Assembly: GCA_019400425.1 (NCBI GenBank)
Contig: JAFREE010000111.1
Location: 1-64,000, forward strand
Direction: 5' to 3'
Origin: Hymenochaete sp. R1
Lineage: Eukaryota; Basidiomycota; Agaricomycetes; Hymenochaetales; Hymenochaetaceae
Length of the DNA stretch: 64,000 nt
Shown: positions 29,101-41,546 of the stretch, piece after piece
How the letters are laid out: every line of letters starts with the position of its first letter
How positions within the stretch are numbered: position 1 is the first letter of the stretch
Position numbers and translations under genes: made by a program
Notes under the pieces: generated by a model
What the model saw: only the letters and a program-made list of their open reading frames with translations
What the model was told of the DNA's origin: nothing
The model's database searches: none

Positions 29101-32100
29101 GATGATTCGGTGTATGGATGTTTTCCTGGGTAAGAAAAGACGGCGGAGTTAATCACTTTTTAATTGAAAAAACACACCTGGAGCGGGCCGTCCACGTCGA
29201 GAGACGGAGAAACTTGAATAAAGTACTAGAAGCAAGTGGATGTTCACCGTGCGAGCGGACGTTGGACAATGCATGCACTCGTGCATGTCGATGAAGACGA
29301 ATTGTGAGTTCCGTTTCGGGTTTAGGGTCGACCGACAAAAGCGACAGCGAGCAGAGATATCATTAGAAGCATCAATTACACTCAAGATTAGAGAGACTCG
29401 AGCACACTTCTTTTGCCGGTGGTTGTTGTAATTATAGAGGAGTGGCGTCAATCCTTTCGACATAAGGAAGGGCGCAGCAAAGTGTCCCTCCCGCTCGGAT
29501 GTCTGGGCCGGAAAGAGGCGCATCACTCTTCACCACAGGGCACACTACAACCGCAAGGTGAGACGTCAAACGATGGAGAGCAAGTTCAAGGCAATTGTGA
29601 GCGCAGCACCTCGCTCCGTCGCTCGGGCAAATAATGGGCGTTGATAGATCAAAATCAACCAGCGGTGTCGGCGCGTCGCTGGCCGGGTCAAAGGGAATTT
29701 GAAATGCGGTAAAGTATGAAGGCCAGTCTTGTCCGTATCCGTGCTCGCCCTTGCACATGTGTGTGGTGAAGATACAGTTGAGTTAGAGCAGCCGGGAGGA
29801 TTGAGGGGAGTGAGATGATAGCGGTGTTGAAAAGAAAAAGAAAGAGTCCATGGGTTGAACTTCCTCATCTGGTTCTGGAGGGATTTGTAATACTTTTTTT
29901 TTGTATCGACAAAGAAGGAAGGAGAGTCATACGCGCTTTTAACTTGTGTTTTCACACTGTGACGGTGCTCGTCGACAAACGTTTGGCGTTCCGTACAAAG
30001 CCGCCTGCACAGTCCGCAACGCACTCCAGAGCTCTTTTGGTACCAATCGAGCAAGCCCGTCCCGCCCCCGATGCTCATTCCCGAAGCCGAATTTGAGCCG
30101 CTCGACCACAAGCCGCGCCAAACCATTGATATTGTCTTTTGACCTGCTCGTCCTTCCGACCGAGCGAATCGAGCTAAAATAACAGAATCAGCCAGGGTCG
30201 TAGACCAGAGCTTAGATATGGCAGCCGAGAGCCGTCTTCCGTCTCGTCCGTCCGTCCGGGACTCCTCCGATTCCGACTCCGAGGGGCTCGCTTAGAAGAC
30301 TGGCAACAACAACAGCAACAGCAAACCTCGAGCGCCCTCTTTCTTTCGTCTTTCAGATGATAGGGTGCCCCTGTCAACGAGATCATCCGGCGGCACGAGT
30401 TTACCGTCCCTGATCCTGAATCGATTGTTTACATCCTTCGTCGTGTCGCATCGTCGTCACACCCTCTTAGTTTGGGTCTCGTCTTCGCCATGCCATAGCC
30501 TTTCATGTCTTTTTTGGCGCGGAGATCGCATCGCTGACAAATGGAGGTGCTGCCACTGTCGACGTCGGATCGAAAACTGGTCTTGACGAGTTTTGGTCGT
30601 TACGGTGCGGTCACGGTCATGCATGGCGAAATGATGCGTTTAGGATTCCTTGATGTGACGAGGGTCGCGTTTTTTCGTGGCTGGAGTTTGACGGCGCGGG
30701 CGTCGGCGGGGAAAGAGGTACGAGATGAAGATCGTGTTGTGCACTGGTCCAGTTCAACTGAGTCGTCGATTGCAAAGCAAGTAAGGGCGACTCGGACGGC
30801 AGCGGCGGTTCGCACACGCACGATTGTTCCCAATACAACAACTCTCTTACTCATCCTCGTCTTGGTTTGGAGAAGATCTGATGCCACTACTACTACTGAG
30901 CTTGGACTCATTGGATAATCTATTAGTCAGCCTTACCCAACTCATCCCGACTAGAACCTGCTCATCAACTTCCGTATCCCGATTCCCGCATTCCCCATCT
31001 CCGCAGATAGCAAAACAAGGTTTACAAGTTCCCTTGTTCGACGTTTTCTTCTACCTCCGACTATCTCGAAGTTAAGAAGACGACGAAGAAGTGTACAAAG
31101 AAGCATGAGGGAAATCCTCTTGCTTACCCGGGGAAGCTCGGATTTGCGGCGATGCAAGAAGGAAAGGGAGGAACTCGATCCGGTGTACCCGCTTCGCCGT
31201 TGCTTCCTCTCCGCCTCCGCCCCTAGCTCTTACCATCCGCTAGCTTCCTCGTTCCTGTTCATCCTATCTTTGCGAACACTTGGCTTCTATCTGCTTTTCC
31301 CCGAGCTCGCTCTTTCGTCATCCGCATACGCGTACGCATTTGCATCTTCCAAGAATGCACAAAAAAGTACTCTGGGTCAAAGCGGAGGTGGAGGTGCAAG
31401 GTTCCAAGGACGTGGTGCGCGTGGTGCAATTGCATCCTCCAGAACCTTGGTGTCTGTGCCGTGGGTCAGCGAATTTGAAGGTGAAAGTGCGCGCACGTAC
31501 GTTCCGATATCGCTTCCGTGCGTGGGCGCAGATGCGGTTGATTCGGGAACATATGATATCCAGGTGGATACGTTGGTGCTGGCTTAGGCTTGGACGATCG
31601 TTGCGAGTATGTGGTGGGTCTGCCTGCCTGGATTAGTGGGAGAAAGGGAGCGATACGACTATTGGACCGTGCTAGCTACGGTGACGTTCCTAAGCCATCA
31701 CCATTAACGTGATGTTGACTATCTTTTACGGGTAGGTTTAAAGAGTTCGTAATGTGTCACTAGCCCTCTTATCACGCGCAATCTACAGAACGCTAACGGA
31801 TAGGGACAGTAAAGACCCATGTTTACCTCGTGCGTCGGATGTGTTTTAGAATGAACGACCAGACTATGAAGCTTGACGTGCACCCCACGTGGTTGCGGAG
31901 GGTTCCAAAGTCCAGCCAGGCGATTCGAATCGATCGAAAGGTCTGAAACGCATTCTCCTTGCACGCAGCCACCCGATGCCGCCTTTGATGGAGAGAAGAG
32001 CAGTGATGCAACGAATGAATGCATCAAATTTCGAGTATTGCCACGCAAGCTGTCTATGGGAAGTTTCAAGGAATGTGTGGTGGTGGATCAAAGGCTTTTC

Positions 32101-33290
32101 TTAACTAATGTAGTGTATTGACAGCGACTATCCGGAAGCAGCCAGAGGAGATTGACTGTATGGGAAGATGAAGGTTCCGGTTATTTTGTAATTGTATTGA
32201 ACTGAATGCATGAGCTTGGTGTAGGTGAAGGAATGAATTGAACCGGATATCGGAGGTGGGTTGGGTTTGCGGGATGAGGAGAGAGTTACCGTAAATGACG
32301 AGGGGTTAGGTTGGATATTATCTTGATCTGTTTTAGGACAGTTTTTGGGAGTTGAGTGATCCCTGGATTCCCAGAGATAGGCGCGAGGGGTGGCTCAAGA
32401 TTACATCAAATAAATGTTTATTTGCAAGCGTAGCAAGCGTCGAGAGTTTATTTTCAAATATCGTCATCAGCTTCTGCGCTGGAAAGTCGGTAACCAGACA
32501 TAGTCTTCTAGAATCGAGTGAATTTGAAACGCGCGAAGAGGGTGGCGATAGAAACGCACTCTTTGGTCAGCGGCTGTTGAGGAATTTCAAAGAGAAAAGG
32601 GGAAGTTTATGTTGAGGGGTATCATTATGTAAGATGGTCGATCCTGCCATACAGGGCAGGACGCGCCCCCGTGCGCGACCGATGATTCTGTCGGATGCGG
32701 AACGATCATCTCATCACCCACCATCATGACTACGCGTATAATCTGCAGCACCGTTTGTACGTGTTCCGGACAGCAAGGAGCGGTAAAAAGAAGGAAATTG
32801 ACATCAATCGGGTATCCTCCTCCAAAACAAAACCAACTAATAATTTATTATTATTATTCTATTCGGGTGTGACTAAATAATTACATATTCTGTGTTATTA
32901 GAGTTCGGACGGGACGTTGACCAATTCCGACCGTTGTTTCTCTGAGCGAGCGATGAAGGGTCGAGAGTCTGGCTGCTATTAATCCGCTACTGCCTGCACG
33001 GCCTGCAGCTACAGCTAGTACTACAAGTACGCCCATCTTCTGGCCGTCTTTCAAATCCCGACTTGCTTTCCCTCCTCCATCCTCCTCACAACCCCCTCCC
33101 ACTTAAGAGGCCCGTCCCAAGCGCTCTTCGTCGTCGTCCTCAACAGCGACAAAACCCTCCCACATTTCTCGTCGTCGAACACCGGTCTCAACATCGTACT
33201 TGACCTCGGCGACCACCACCGCATCACATCATACACGCTCGCGTTCCCAACAGTAGTACTAACATTTACCACCGAACTTCCCCAATCAAG
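23149..33290. other. About 10 kb without a confident gene
   Basis: Many short open frames, none with a coherent splice model or family motif. Items seen: a poly-C run near 25441; minus-strand hydrophobic pieces near 25650 (ITISFAFDISIACPSEVKS) and 27380 (SWVSAMNIKFAVSSRAALIA) that could be eroded membrane-protein exons; a 50-codon plus-strand frame at 27527-27679 starting MSTKSPKWFVLADGG; an open plus-strand end PELFWYQSSKPVPPPMLIPE near 30030, opposed by an equally open minus-strand frame; and a plus-strand frame near 31370-31587. I see no terminal repeats, transposase or reverse-transcriptase motifs here. Confidence 0.45.
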
Positions 33291-36200
33291 ATGCGTGTCC
33301 TTCTCTTCGACGGCCAGGGCTCGACTCCCTCCTCCACAGTGCCAGAGCCTTCGCGCAGCCCCCTAGCAAGCCTATTCCTACGCCAGTGTCATCTCAGTCT
33401 TAGAGCGCGTCTATGCCACCTCTCGGAGCAGTCGAAGAGTGTGCTGTTCAACGGTGCCACCCGAGATATCCTCGCAGGATTTCAAGATGGATCGAAGACC
33501 TTCCCTATATCCGACCCAGCTCTCGTCGAGTACCCTCTCATCACCCTGCCTAACCTGTACGTGACCCAGGTCCTTCGACTATTCGAGGAACTCGAGGTGG
33601 CAGAGGAAGTGGAGACTGAAGCACCCGCTTCCGTCGTGGGGTACTCGTCCGGTCTTCTCCCGGCTCTCCTCGTAGCAAGTTCGTTCCCAAAGCCTGGAGT
33701 GAACGCGAAGGATCTCCAGCCGCAAGCGCAGCTCAAGCTTCTCCGAAATGCTGTCGCTCTGTTCAAGTTCGCATTCCTGCTCGGCGTGGAGACGCAGGTT
33801 TCGAAAGAGTTGATGATGACCGAGAGCGGGTTAAGCTTGGATGACCCTGCGAGAGAGAAGGAATGGGCTGCGGTCGTCTTTGGTGAGACGAGAGATGCAT
33901 TGGAAGACCGTGTCGCACGGTGGAATGCTCAATCGACGGTATGTCTCCATTTATCTCCACATGTCGATCCCAAAGCCAATCCATTCTTCTCCCGTCGTTT
34001 CTTTTTTGCCATGGAATGCTGACATTGCCGTAATTGCTTTGCACTGCATAGAATGCCCTTCTCTGGATACACCTTACAGCGCAAACGACAGCGACGTGCC
34101 ACACCATCTCAGGGCTTCCTCATGTTCTACGTGACTTCCTTTCGTCTGTTCCCGATATCCGTCGCACGCCTATTCTCACCCCAGCTACTCTATATTCTCC
34201 TCCGTCACCGACACCATCCTCTTCGTCCGATGACACCAACTCTACGTCCTCCCATATCCTTTCTCGCAAGTCCTCCGCTTTGAGCGTTGAGACTACGGCG
34301 ACGTCGCCTTGCCCGTCTCCTAAACCTCAGATCTCGGAGTTGGATGCGCCCATCCCCGTCGCACCGATCGCGGTCGACGCCATTTCTAACCTCACTTCGG
34401 CCGCCTCGCCGGATGCGTTTCCATCGACCATACAGCACAAGACTCGTTTGACGAGCAAGCCACTCAGTATCTTCACGCTTTTCCACACCCAGAGTGCCCA
34501 TCTCTCTGCGGTCAGCGACCGCATTACCTCTCAACTTTATCTAGATGCGACTGACAACGACTCCTCTTCGACTCTCGACACCCCCGTCACCCCCACTTAC
34601 GATACTCTTTTCCATAATAACATTCAACTCGGATCTACTGACGACCTTCGTGCTGCATTGCAGTCCATCACCCTTTCGGGTAATTACTCTCTCCATGACA
34701 CGAACCTTGGAACAGCTCTTACCGATGACTGCGCCGGACGAAGGCTCATCGAGCGTGTCCTAGAGCTCATCATGGTTGAGCGGGTGGAATACGAGTCCGT
34801 TCTGGACGCTATCGCTCTCTCCGCCGACAAGAATATCGAGCTTGTCAACTACGGCCCTGGAACTGGCCTCGCTCGCGTGACTATGCGTTCCCTGAAGGAA
34901 CGTGTTCCGGATGTGACTTGCACCTTCCGCGACGTCTCGTCCCCTGCGCTACCCTCGCTTCGTCGCCCCGTGAAACCCAGCGATGAACCGATTGCGATCG
35001 TCGGTATGGCTGTCAATCTCCCTGGTGCAAAGAGCACGGATGAGCTCTGGCGCGTCCTGGAGCAAGGCATCAACACTGTTGAAGAGGTGAGCCGCACATT
35101 TGGTTATCTTCTTATTTCCTCTCATTATTTCGTAGATTCCAAGTACTCGTTTCGAGGTGGGTCCCTATGCTGAGGGAGCGGGTGGAAACCCGAACCGTAA
35201 GATGAAGACTCGCTTCGGAAACTTCTTGCCGGATACTCTGCATTCGGGTTTCGACAACGGTTTCTTCCGAATTAGCCCACGCGAGGCCCGTACGCTTGAC
35301 CCACAGATGCGTGTCCTCATGCGCGTCGGACTCCAGGCAGCTGAAGCAGCTGGGCTTGTTGTAGAAGAGTTTACGATGAATGGCTCGAAGGCCCCCGAGG
35401 GTGTGCTTCGCAGCGAGGATGTTGGCTGCTTCGTTGGCGTAGCCACGAATGATTACCCCTTCAACCTTCGGAACGATATTGGTGTTCACTATGCTACTGG
35501 TAAGTTTACACCTGCATTTATACCAGTTCATATTAAAAGATTTTATATGAAGGTACTCTTCCTGCTTTCTTGGCCGGACGCCTTGCATACGCTCTACACC
35601 TTTCGGGTCCTTCTTTCGTGCTCGACACCGCCTGTTCTTCGTCGGCCGTTGCTATTCACAATGCTTGCAGGGCTTTGCTCGCAGGTGATTGCAAGGCTGC
35701 ATTGGCTGGCGGTGTTAACATCATTTCAGGCCCTGACGTAAGGCTAGTTCCCTTATTCATAAGCATGCATGTTCACGATTTATTATTAGATGTTCTTGGG
35801 GCTTGACCGAGCTCACTTCCTCAGTCCGACCGGCAATTGCAAGCCGTGGGATGCATCTGCTGATGGTTATTGCAGGTCAGAAGGTTGCGGAATGTTCGTC
35901 TTCAAGCGTCTTTCAGACGCTCTCGCTGCCTCGGACAACATTCTTGGCGTTATTCGTGGTTCTGAGATCAATCAATCATCTGCTGCTGTTTCCATCACGC
36001 GCCCTCATGCGCCCACTCAGATGGAACTTATTAAGACTTTGCTCGAGAAGTCTGGCGTTTCACCTGAGGAGATCAATGTGGTCGAGGCTCATGGTACCGG
36101 AACTCAGGCCGGTGATCCCGAGGAGATGCGTACGCTCCGTGATGTCCTCTCCCCGAGCAACGGATTGAGGCGTGGTTCGTCCAACGGTCTCAACATCACC

Positions 36201-39200
36201 GGAATCAAAGCAAATATAGGTCACGCTGAAGCAGCGTCTGGTGCTGCATCACTCGCGAAGCTCCTCATGATGTTCCGTCACCGTGCAATCCCTCCGCAGA
36301 TAAGTCTTGAGAAACTGAACCCGAAGATCGAGCGCCTCGAGAAGGATTTCACTCGCATCAACACAACTGGTGCGTGTGTCGAATGGACGCCGAATTCCAA
36401 TGGTGCCCGAGTAGCGCTTTTGAACAATTTTGGTGCCGCTGGATCCAACGCAGCTTTGATCATCGAGGAGCCACCAGTGCATCCCTTGGTCCGTTCCAAG
36501 GCTGCATCAGGCAAGGATACCGTACTCATTACGCTATCCGCTGAGAATGAAGAAGCCCTCTTGGCTCTTCGCGATTCGTATGCTCTTTCCATTGTTGACG
36601 AGTCCATCGTCGAATTTGCGTACACGGCCACCGCTCGCAGGAGGGTCCGTCCATGGCGCATGGCCGTCACTGCTGATTCCGCTGATGCCTGCGCAAAGGC
36701 TTTGTCCGACGCTCGTCCCGTTCTCGCAACACCAGCCCAGAAGAAGAAAATTGTATTCCTTTTCTCTGGCCAAGGTGGACAGCATCTTGCCATGGGACGC
36801 GAGCTGTATCGGACCTCGGCCATCTTTAGGTCTGTTGTCGACGAGTGCGACAAGAAGCTCGTCCGCTGGGGGCACCCTGGTGTTCTTCCCATCATTGGTG
36901 CTGAAGGCGACAAGTCGGGTTTGGAGAAGGTGGATGAGCTCGTCGCGTTCCAGTGTGCAATGTTCGTGTTGGAAGTTGCGTTGACCGAGCTTTGGAAAGC
37001 ATGGGGTATCACTCCTGACGCGGTTGCAGGACACAGGTTCGTCCTATATGCTTCTCTTATTACGCCCTTTATTGACATTCATAAAGTCTCGGTGAGTACG
37101 CTGCTCTTGTAGCGGCCGACGTTCTGTCGAAGGATGCTGCTCTTCGCATCGTTGCCCACCGTGCGCGTCTTATGACGCTGCGTTGTCCGATCAATGAGAC
37201 CAGCATGCTTCTCGCTCGTCAAACTCCAGCTTTCGTCACACAAAGCCTCCTCGACACTGGTTTGAACGGGAGTCTGTCCATCGCTTGCTACAACAGTGCA
37301 AAGGATGTTGTCATTGGCGGTCCCATCGAGCATCTTAAAGTTTTGAAGGCCCATCTCGAAGGCGCAGGAACGAAGTGCTTCGACGTCGCTGTACCTTTCG
37401 CTTATCACACTGCGGCTATGGACCCGATCCTTGATGAGTTAACGCGATTCAGTAGTAAATTCGAGCTTCGTGCACCGTCGATCCCCGTCGTTGCCAACGT
37501 TTCTGGCCGTGTCGTTAGGCCCGGAGACGCGAATGTTTTCGACGCCGGTTACTTTGCAAGGCACTGCCGGCAGCCTGTCCAATTCGAGGCGGGCATGGTG
37601 GACTTCGCTGTAGACGCCGATGCGGTAGCTGCGTTCATCGAAATCGGTCCGCACCCGACGACGTTGCCCATGGTCCAGTCGCTCTCGTCCTCAGTTAAGG
37701 CTGAGACTCTCCATTCGCTCAACAAGAAGTCTACGTTCCGGGCTGCGTTGCTAGCCGCTCTTTCTCGTCTTTTTGTCGTTCGTGATGGAATTGCGTGGGA
37801 CGTTGCTTACAGGCAGCTCTACCCAACGGTCTCCAGCATTGAGATCCCAGGGTACCCGCTTGTGGAGAAGGAGTTTTGGGTGCCTTTCGTGGAGGAGTCT
37901 GCGCCTGCGCCGATTGCGGCCCCCAAATCGTCCAATGACCTCGAGAAGTATGCGTTCCTTGGGTCGTGGACTCAGAAGCCGTCGTCAAAGGATGCCAATA
38001 TCTCTGAATTTGAAACTCCCATCGAAAGCCTTGCTGATTACATCAAAGGGCACAACGTTGTTGGGTCGCCTCTGTGCCCTGCATCGGTATACTACGAGCT
38101 CGCGTTAGCTGCTGCGAAGGTCACCTTTGAGTTTGTGGACTCGACCTTCGAGGATGTGCTGACGCTCTCGGATGTCCACTTCTCCCAGCCTCTTGTCTAT
38201 GACGCATCCAAGCCTCTTCAAATTCGCACGACGATCAACCTTCACCCCAACGGCAGCAAGCACGCGGGCACTTTCTCTATCAGCTCGGCTCTCGGAGGCA
38301 AGGAGCAGAGTGTACACTGCAATGGATTTTTCCAGCGCCGCGAGAGGGATTCAATGGCGTCGAAGCTTCAACTTCACGCTACTAATGTCGAGCGCGGTAA
38401 GAAGGCTTTGCTGGATGCCGGAAGTTATGAGACGCTCCGAACTCGCACGATTTACGACCTTATCTTCCCTCGCGTCGTCGCCTACTCAAAGCTCTACCAA
38501 GTCATCAGCTCGATGGCTCTCGATGAGAAAAATGGTGTGGGTCTTGCGACAATCAAGCTCGATGACAACCAGGCAGGGAAGAGCTTTGTCAGCCAGCCAG
38601 TCTTCATCGACTCTCTCCTCCACGCTGCGGGCTTCCTCATTAACAGTCGTGCTGCCTCTGGTGATGCGTACATCTGCAACCAAGTCGACTCTTGCAAGGC
38701 ATTGCCGGACTTCGATCTATCGGCCACGTACGAGATCTTCTGCACAACAACTGCGAATGGTGAAGGGTCGGTCGTTGGGGATGCTTGGGCTGTAGAGAAG
38801 GGTGGTTCACACCGTCTAGTCGCATACATCAAGCGCATGCGCTTCTCGCGGGTCCGCCTTAATAGTCTGTCTCGTATACTTGCCCGAGCTGAAGGTGGAG
38901 GTAAGAACCATGCGACGCCGTCTGTTACCCCACGGGCACATTTCGACCAATCATCCCTGACGCCCTCGACACCACCCAAGCTGGGGAGCCCTTTCAACCA
39001 GAGGCCGTCACATGCTCGCACCACATCCGCTCTCAGCGCTTCGACCTGCGTCCAGCCTACTGCCGATCCTTCGCAGGAAGTGATTCAGCTCGTCGCCCAG
39101 ATGTGTGAAGTGCCTGAGTCCGATGTCAAGCTTAGCAGCAATCTCGTTGACCTCGGCGTCGACTCCCTTGTATGGCTCGAATTGCTTGGTCAGTTGAAGG

Positions 39201-40604
39201 GTAATTTGGCAAGTGAGTCGATGGACTCCTCCGAACTCATGCAGTGTTCGACCGTCGGAGAACTCGTATCCAAGCTCGGACCCGGTCCGGTGCTTGAAGT
39301 GAAGACTCCCTCCTTCTCTATGTCACCTCAGGAGACGTTGCACTCCAGTGGTTATGCAACTCCCGCCGAGGTTCCTCGCTCTGTACCTGCATCAGGCGCA
39401 TCGGACGTTATTCCTCAAGTAAAGGAAATTCTCGGTGTTGTTTTGGATATGCAGCCTCAGGACTTCCGCGATTCCGCTACTTGGGAGTCTCTCGGTCTTG
39501 ACTCACTCGGCTGTATTGAAGCACTCGGCGAGTTCCAACAACGCTTTGGGCTGGAGCTCCCAGCCGAATTCTTCTTGGACCATCCAACCGTCGGCGAAGT
39601 CCTTTTGTTCATCTCTAACGCTGTTTCCCGGTCCGCGTCTCCCGAGCCATCTCAGGTCCCTTCTGCGGCGGCCCTACCGGAGATCAATGTCTCCTCGCAT
39701 AAGCCAGTTGCCAATGCAGAACGTACGCTTCTCGCTCTTCAGAAGTACGATAACGGTTCCAGCCCACTTTTCCTGGTACATGATGGCAGTGGTTTAGGAC
39801 ACTGTTACTCGCGTGTTGGGCCGATCGGCAGGCCTCTTTGGGGTATTAACAACCCGAAGCTATTCAGTGGTGAGCGCTGGGACGGTGGTGTGCCGGAGAT
39901 GTCGCAGTTTTATGCGAGTCAAATCCGGCCTTTGGCAACTGAAGCCGGCTGCATTCTCGGTGGTACGTATTGTCCGTAAGGTGATAGCCTTATTTTAACT
40001 AATTTTGGAATCTTTAGGATGGTCTTTTGGTGGTGTCTTGGCGTTCCACATGGCTACTCAATTGATGCGCGATGGTGTCAAGGTCGCCGGTGTTGTCCTC
40101 ATCGACTCCCCCAATCCTTTCACGACCACTCCTCTCCCCGAGGCTCTGATCGATTCCGTGGTCAAAACGGAGATCTCCGCGCAAAATGGACAGCAATCGA
40201 AAGTGATCGCCTTATCCCGTAAGCAAATGTCGTACGCCACCCAGGCGCTTGTGGATTATGATCCGCTTGCGTCCGGTGTGTTGCAGTCTGCGATGCCGAA
40301 AGTCGTCATGCTTCGCTGCACCGAGGCTTACACTTTCTCGGGTGCGGCGAAGAACACCCCTGGATTTGATTCGTTCCTGGAAGATAGAAGCGATGCAAAG
40401 GACATGGTCGCTGGTTGGGAGAAATTGACTGGACGCGAGGTGCCGGTGCTCGATCTTCCTGGACATCACTTCGAACCGTTCTCGCCGAAGAATGTGAGTT
40501 ACTGTTCTTTACGTACTACCAAGCCGTTCTAATAATATTTGAAGGCCGATGCTGTTACTCGCCAAATCTCGACGGCAATCCGCATGCTAGAGTCTCGGGC
40601 TTGA
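33291..40604 (+). CDS. Non-reducing polyketide synthase (SAT-KS-AT-PT-ACP-ACP-TE), 2296 aa
   Basis: Iterative type I NR-PKS that builds an aromatic polyketide from acetyl/malonyl-CoA; in basidiomycetes this architecture is typical of orsellinic acid synthases. Eight exons: 33291-33938, 34052-35086, 35136-35499, 35553-35737, 35790-37036, 37087-39962, 40018-40493 and 40545-40604, with an intact frame. SAT: residues 1-390, GYSSG at 117-121, with Ser119 where the usual motif GxCxG has Cys. KS: from about 527, with DTACSSSA (Cys710), EAHGTGT (His845) and [10 protein letters not shown] (His889). [12 protein letters not shown] and [10 protein letters not shown] (Ser1160). [17 protein letters not shown] (His1482) and [10 protein letters not shown] (Asp1668). 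ACP1: GVDSL (Ser1853). ACP2: GLDSL (Ser1966). TE: GWSFGG (Ser2121) and GHHFEPF (His2269). No reductive or methyltransferase domain. No tailoring gene adjoins it. The product is inferred from architecture, not proven. Confidence 0.95.
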
Positions 40605-41546
40605 CTCGATCTTGGTAGGCCGGAATGGCAACCCTCGAAGACTCAAGTTTTCCCTTTCGTTTCTTTCATAATGCGTCTTCTCTCGCTAATCAACTACTAC
40701 TATTACGGCCAAGCGAAGTAAAATGAGAGCCCACTTTTTCCTTGCGCTGCCTGTGTTGTATTCGATGTTAACCTCGTTCGTCGTTTCATACTCTGGGGAC
40801 GTTACCCCGGATAATCCCGCTCTTTCATTACATGCGAATTCCGTTTTCTATTTTATTTTTCATTTCAACGTTTCTCTCGTCTCCGAATGTGTCAATAGTG
40901 TAAAAACCGCGATGCATGTGACCTGTGCTTTTCTTGATGCTCTCCGTTTTATCATTCTTTGTTGCTTCTTTTCGTCTCATCAAAATGTCTCATTCTCATT
41001 CTCATTTCGTTTCTCACTTTCGTGCGTTCACTCGTGTACCATAACGAAACCTCTGCCCTCATCCTCGATTCTTCCTCATTCATCCCAATCTCGCCTTCTT
41101 TCGAATCATGCGTTACGAACCCTGCGATTTCCTCCACAATGATTTCTGGATGCCTCTGCGATGCAATGCGATTCCGTTTACAATGCCTGCGATGTGTTTC
41201 TCTTTTGTCTGTCATACGTAGAACTGGAAATAAATGCGATTTATTTACTCTCATTGATAGGAAGCGGGACTGAAACAAAGGAAAGTTCATAGAACTTATA
41301 AGGGAGACAAAGATTGAAAGTGGTTGTGGCCGTAGTCGTCGTAGTCATTGTGTGTGGTTGTGCTGAGTCATCAAGACACCTTCCTGATATAGGCAGCGCT
41401 GCCCACTGCGCGCCCTTGTCATCATCATCGTCCGTCCGCCAATCTCAACCCACCTTACTCACCTTCTTCCTCCTCTTCCCCACCGTCATCAACGATAGTG
41501 AAGACCTTCTTTACGACGCGATACCGACGGAACACACGCACTCGAC
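40605..41546. other. Intergenic: PKS 3' flank and MUB1 promoter
   Basis: T/C-rich 3' flank followed by a promoter region. Short open frames at 40723-41290 overlap on both strands and have no features. The last 150 bp, with TCATCATCATC and CTTCCTCCTCTTCCCC tracts, look like a fungal 5' leader. Confidence 0.5.

Noticed and set aside
29432..30126. Minus-strand frames of 108 and 186 codons
   Set aside because: Both strands are open here with ordinary-looking peptides in different frames, and no splice model or family motif lets one be preferred.
31105..31587. 160-codon plus-strand frame ending in a Gly/Val-rich segment
   Set aside because: Starts inside pyrimidine-rich sequence and shows no domain. 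A second frame is equally open, so coding status is not supported.
16708..40604. A single secondary-metabolite cluster joining MFS transporter, monooxygenase and NR-PKS
   Set aside because: The transporter is of the siderophore group, not a drug-efflux type. A 10-kb gene-poor gap separates the monooxygenase from the PKS. Proximity alone does not support one pathway.
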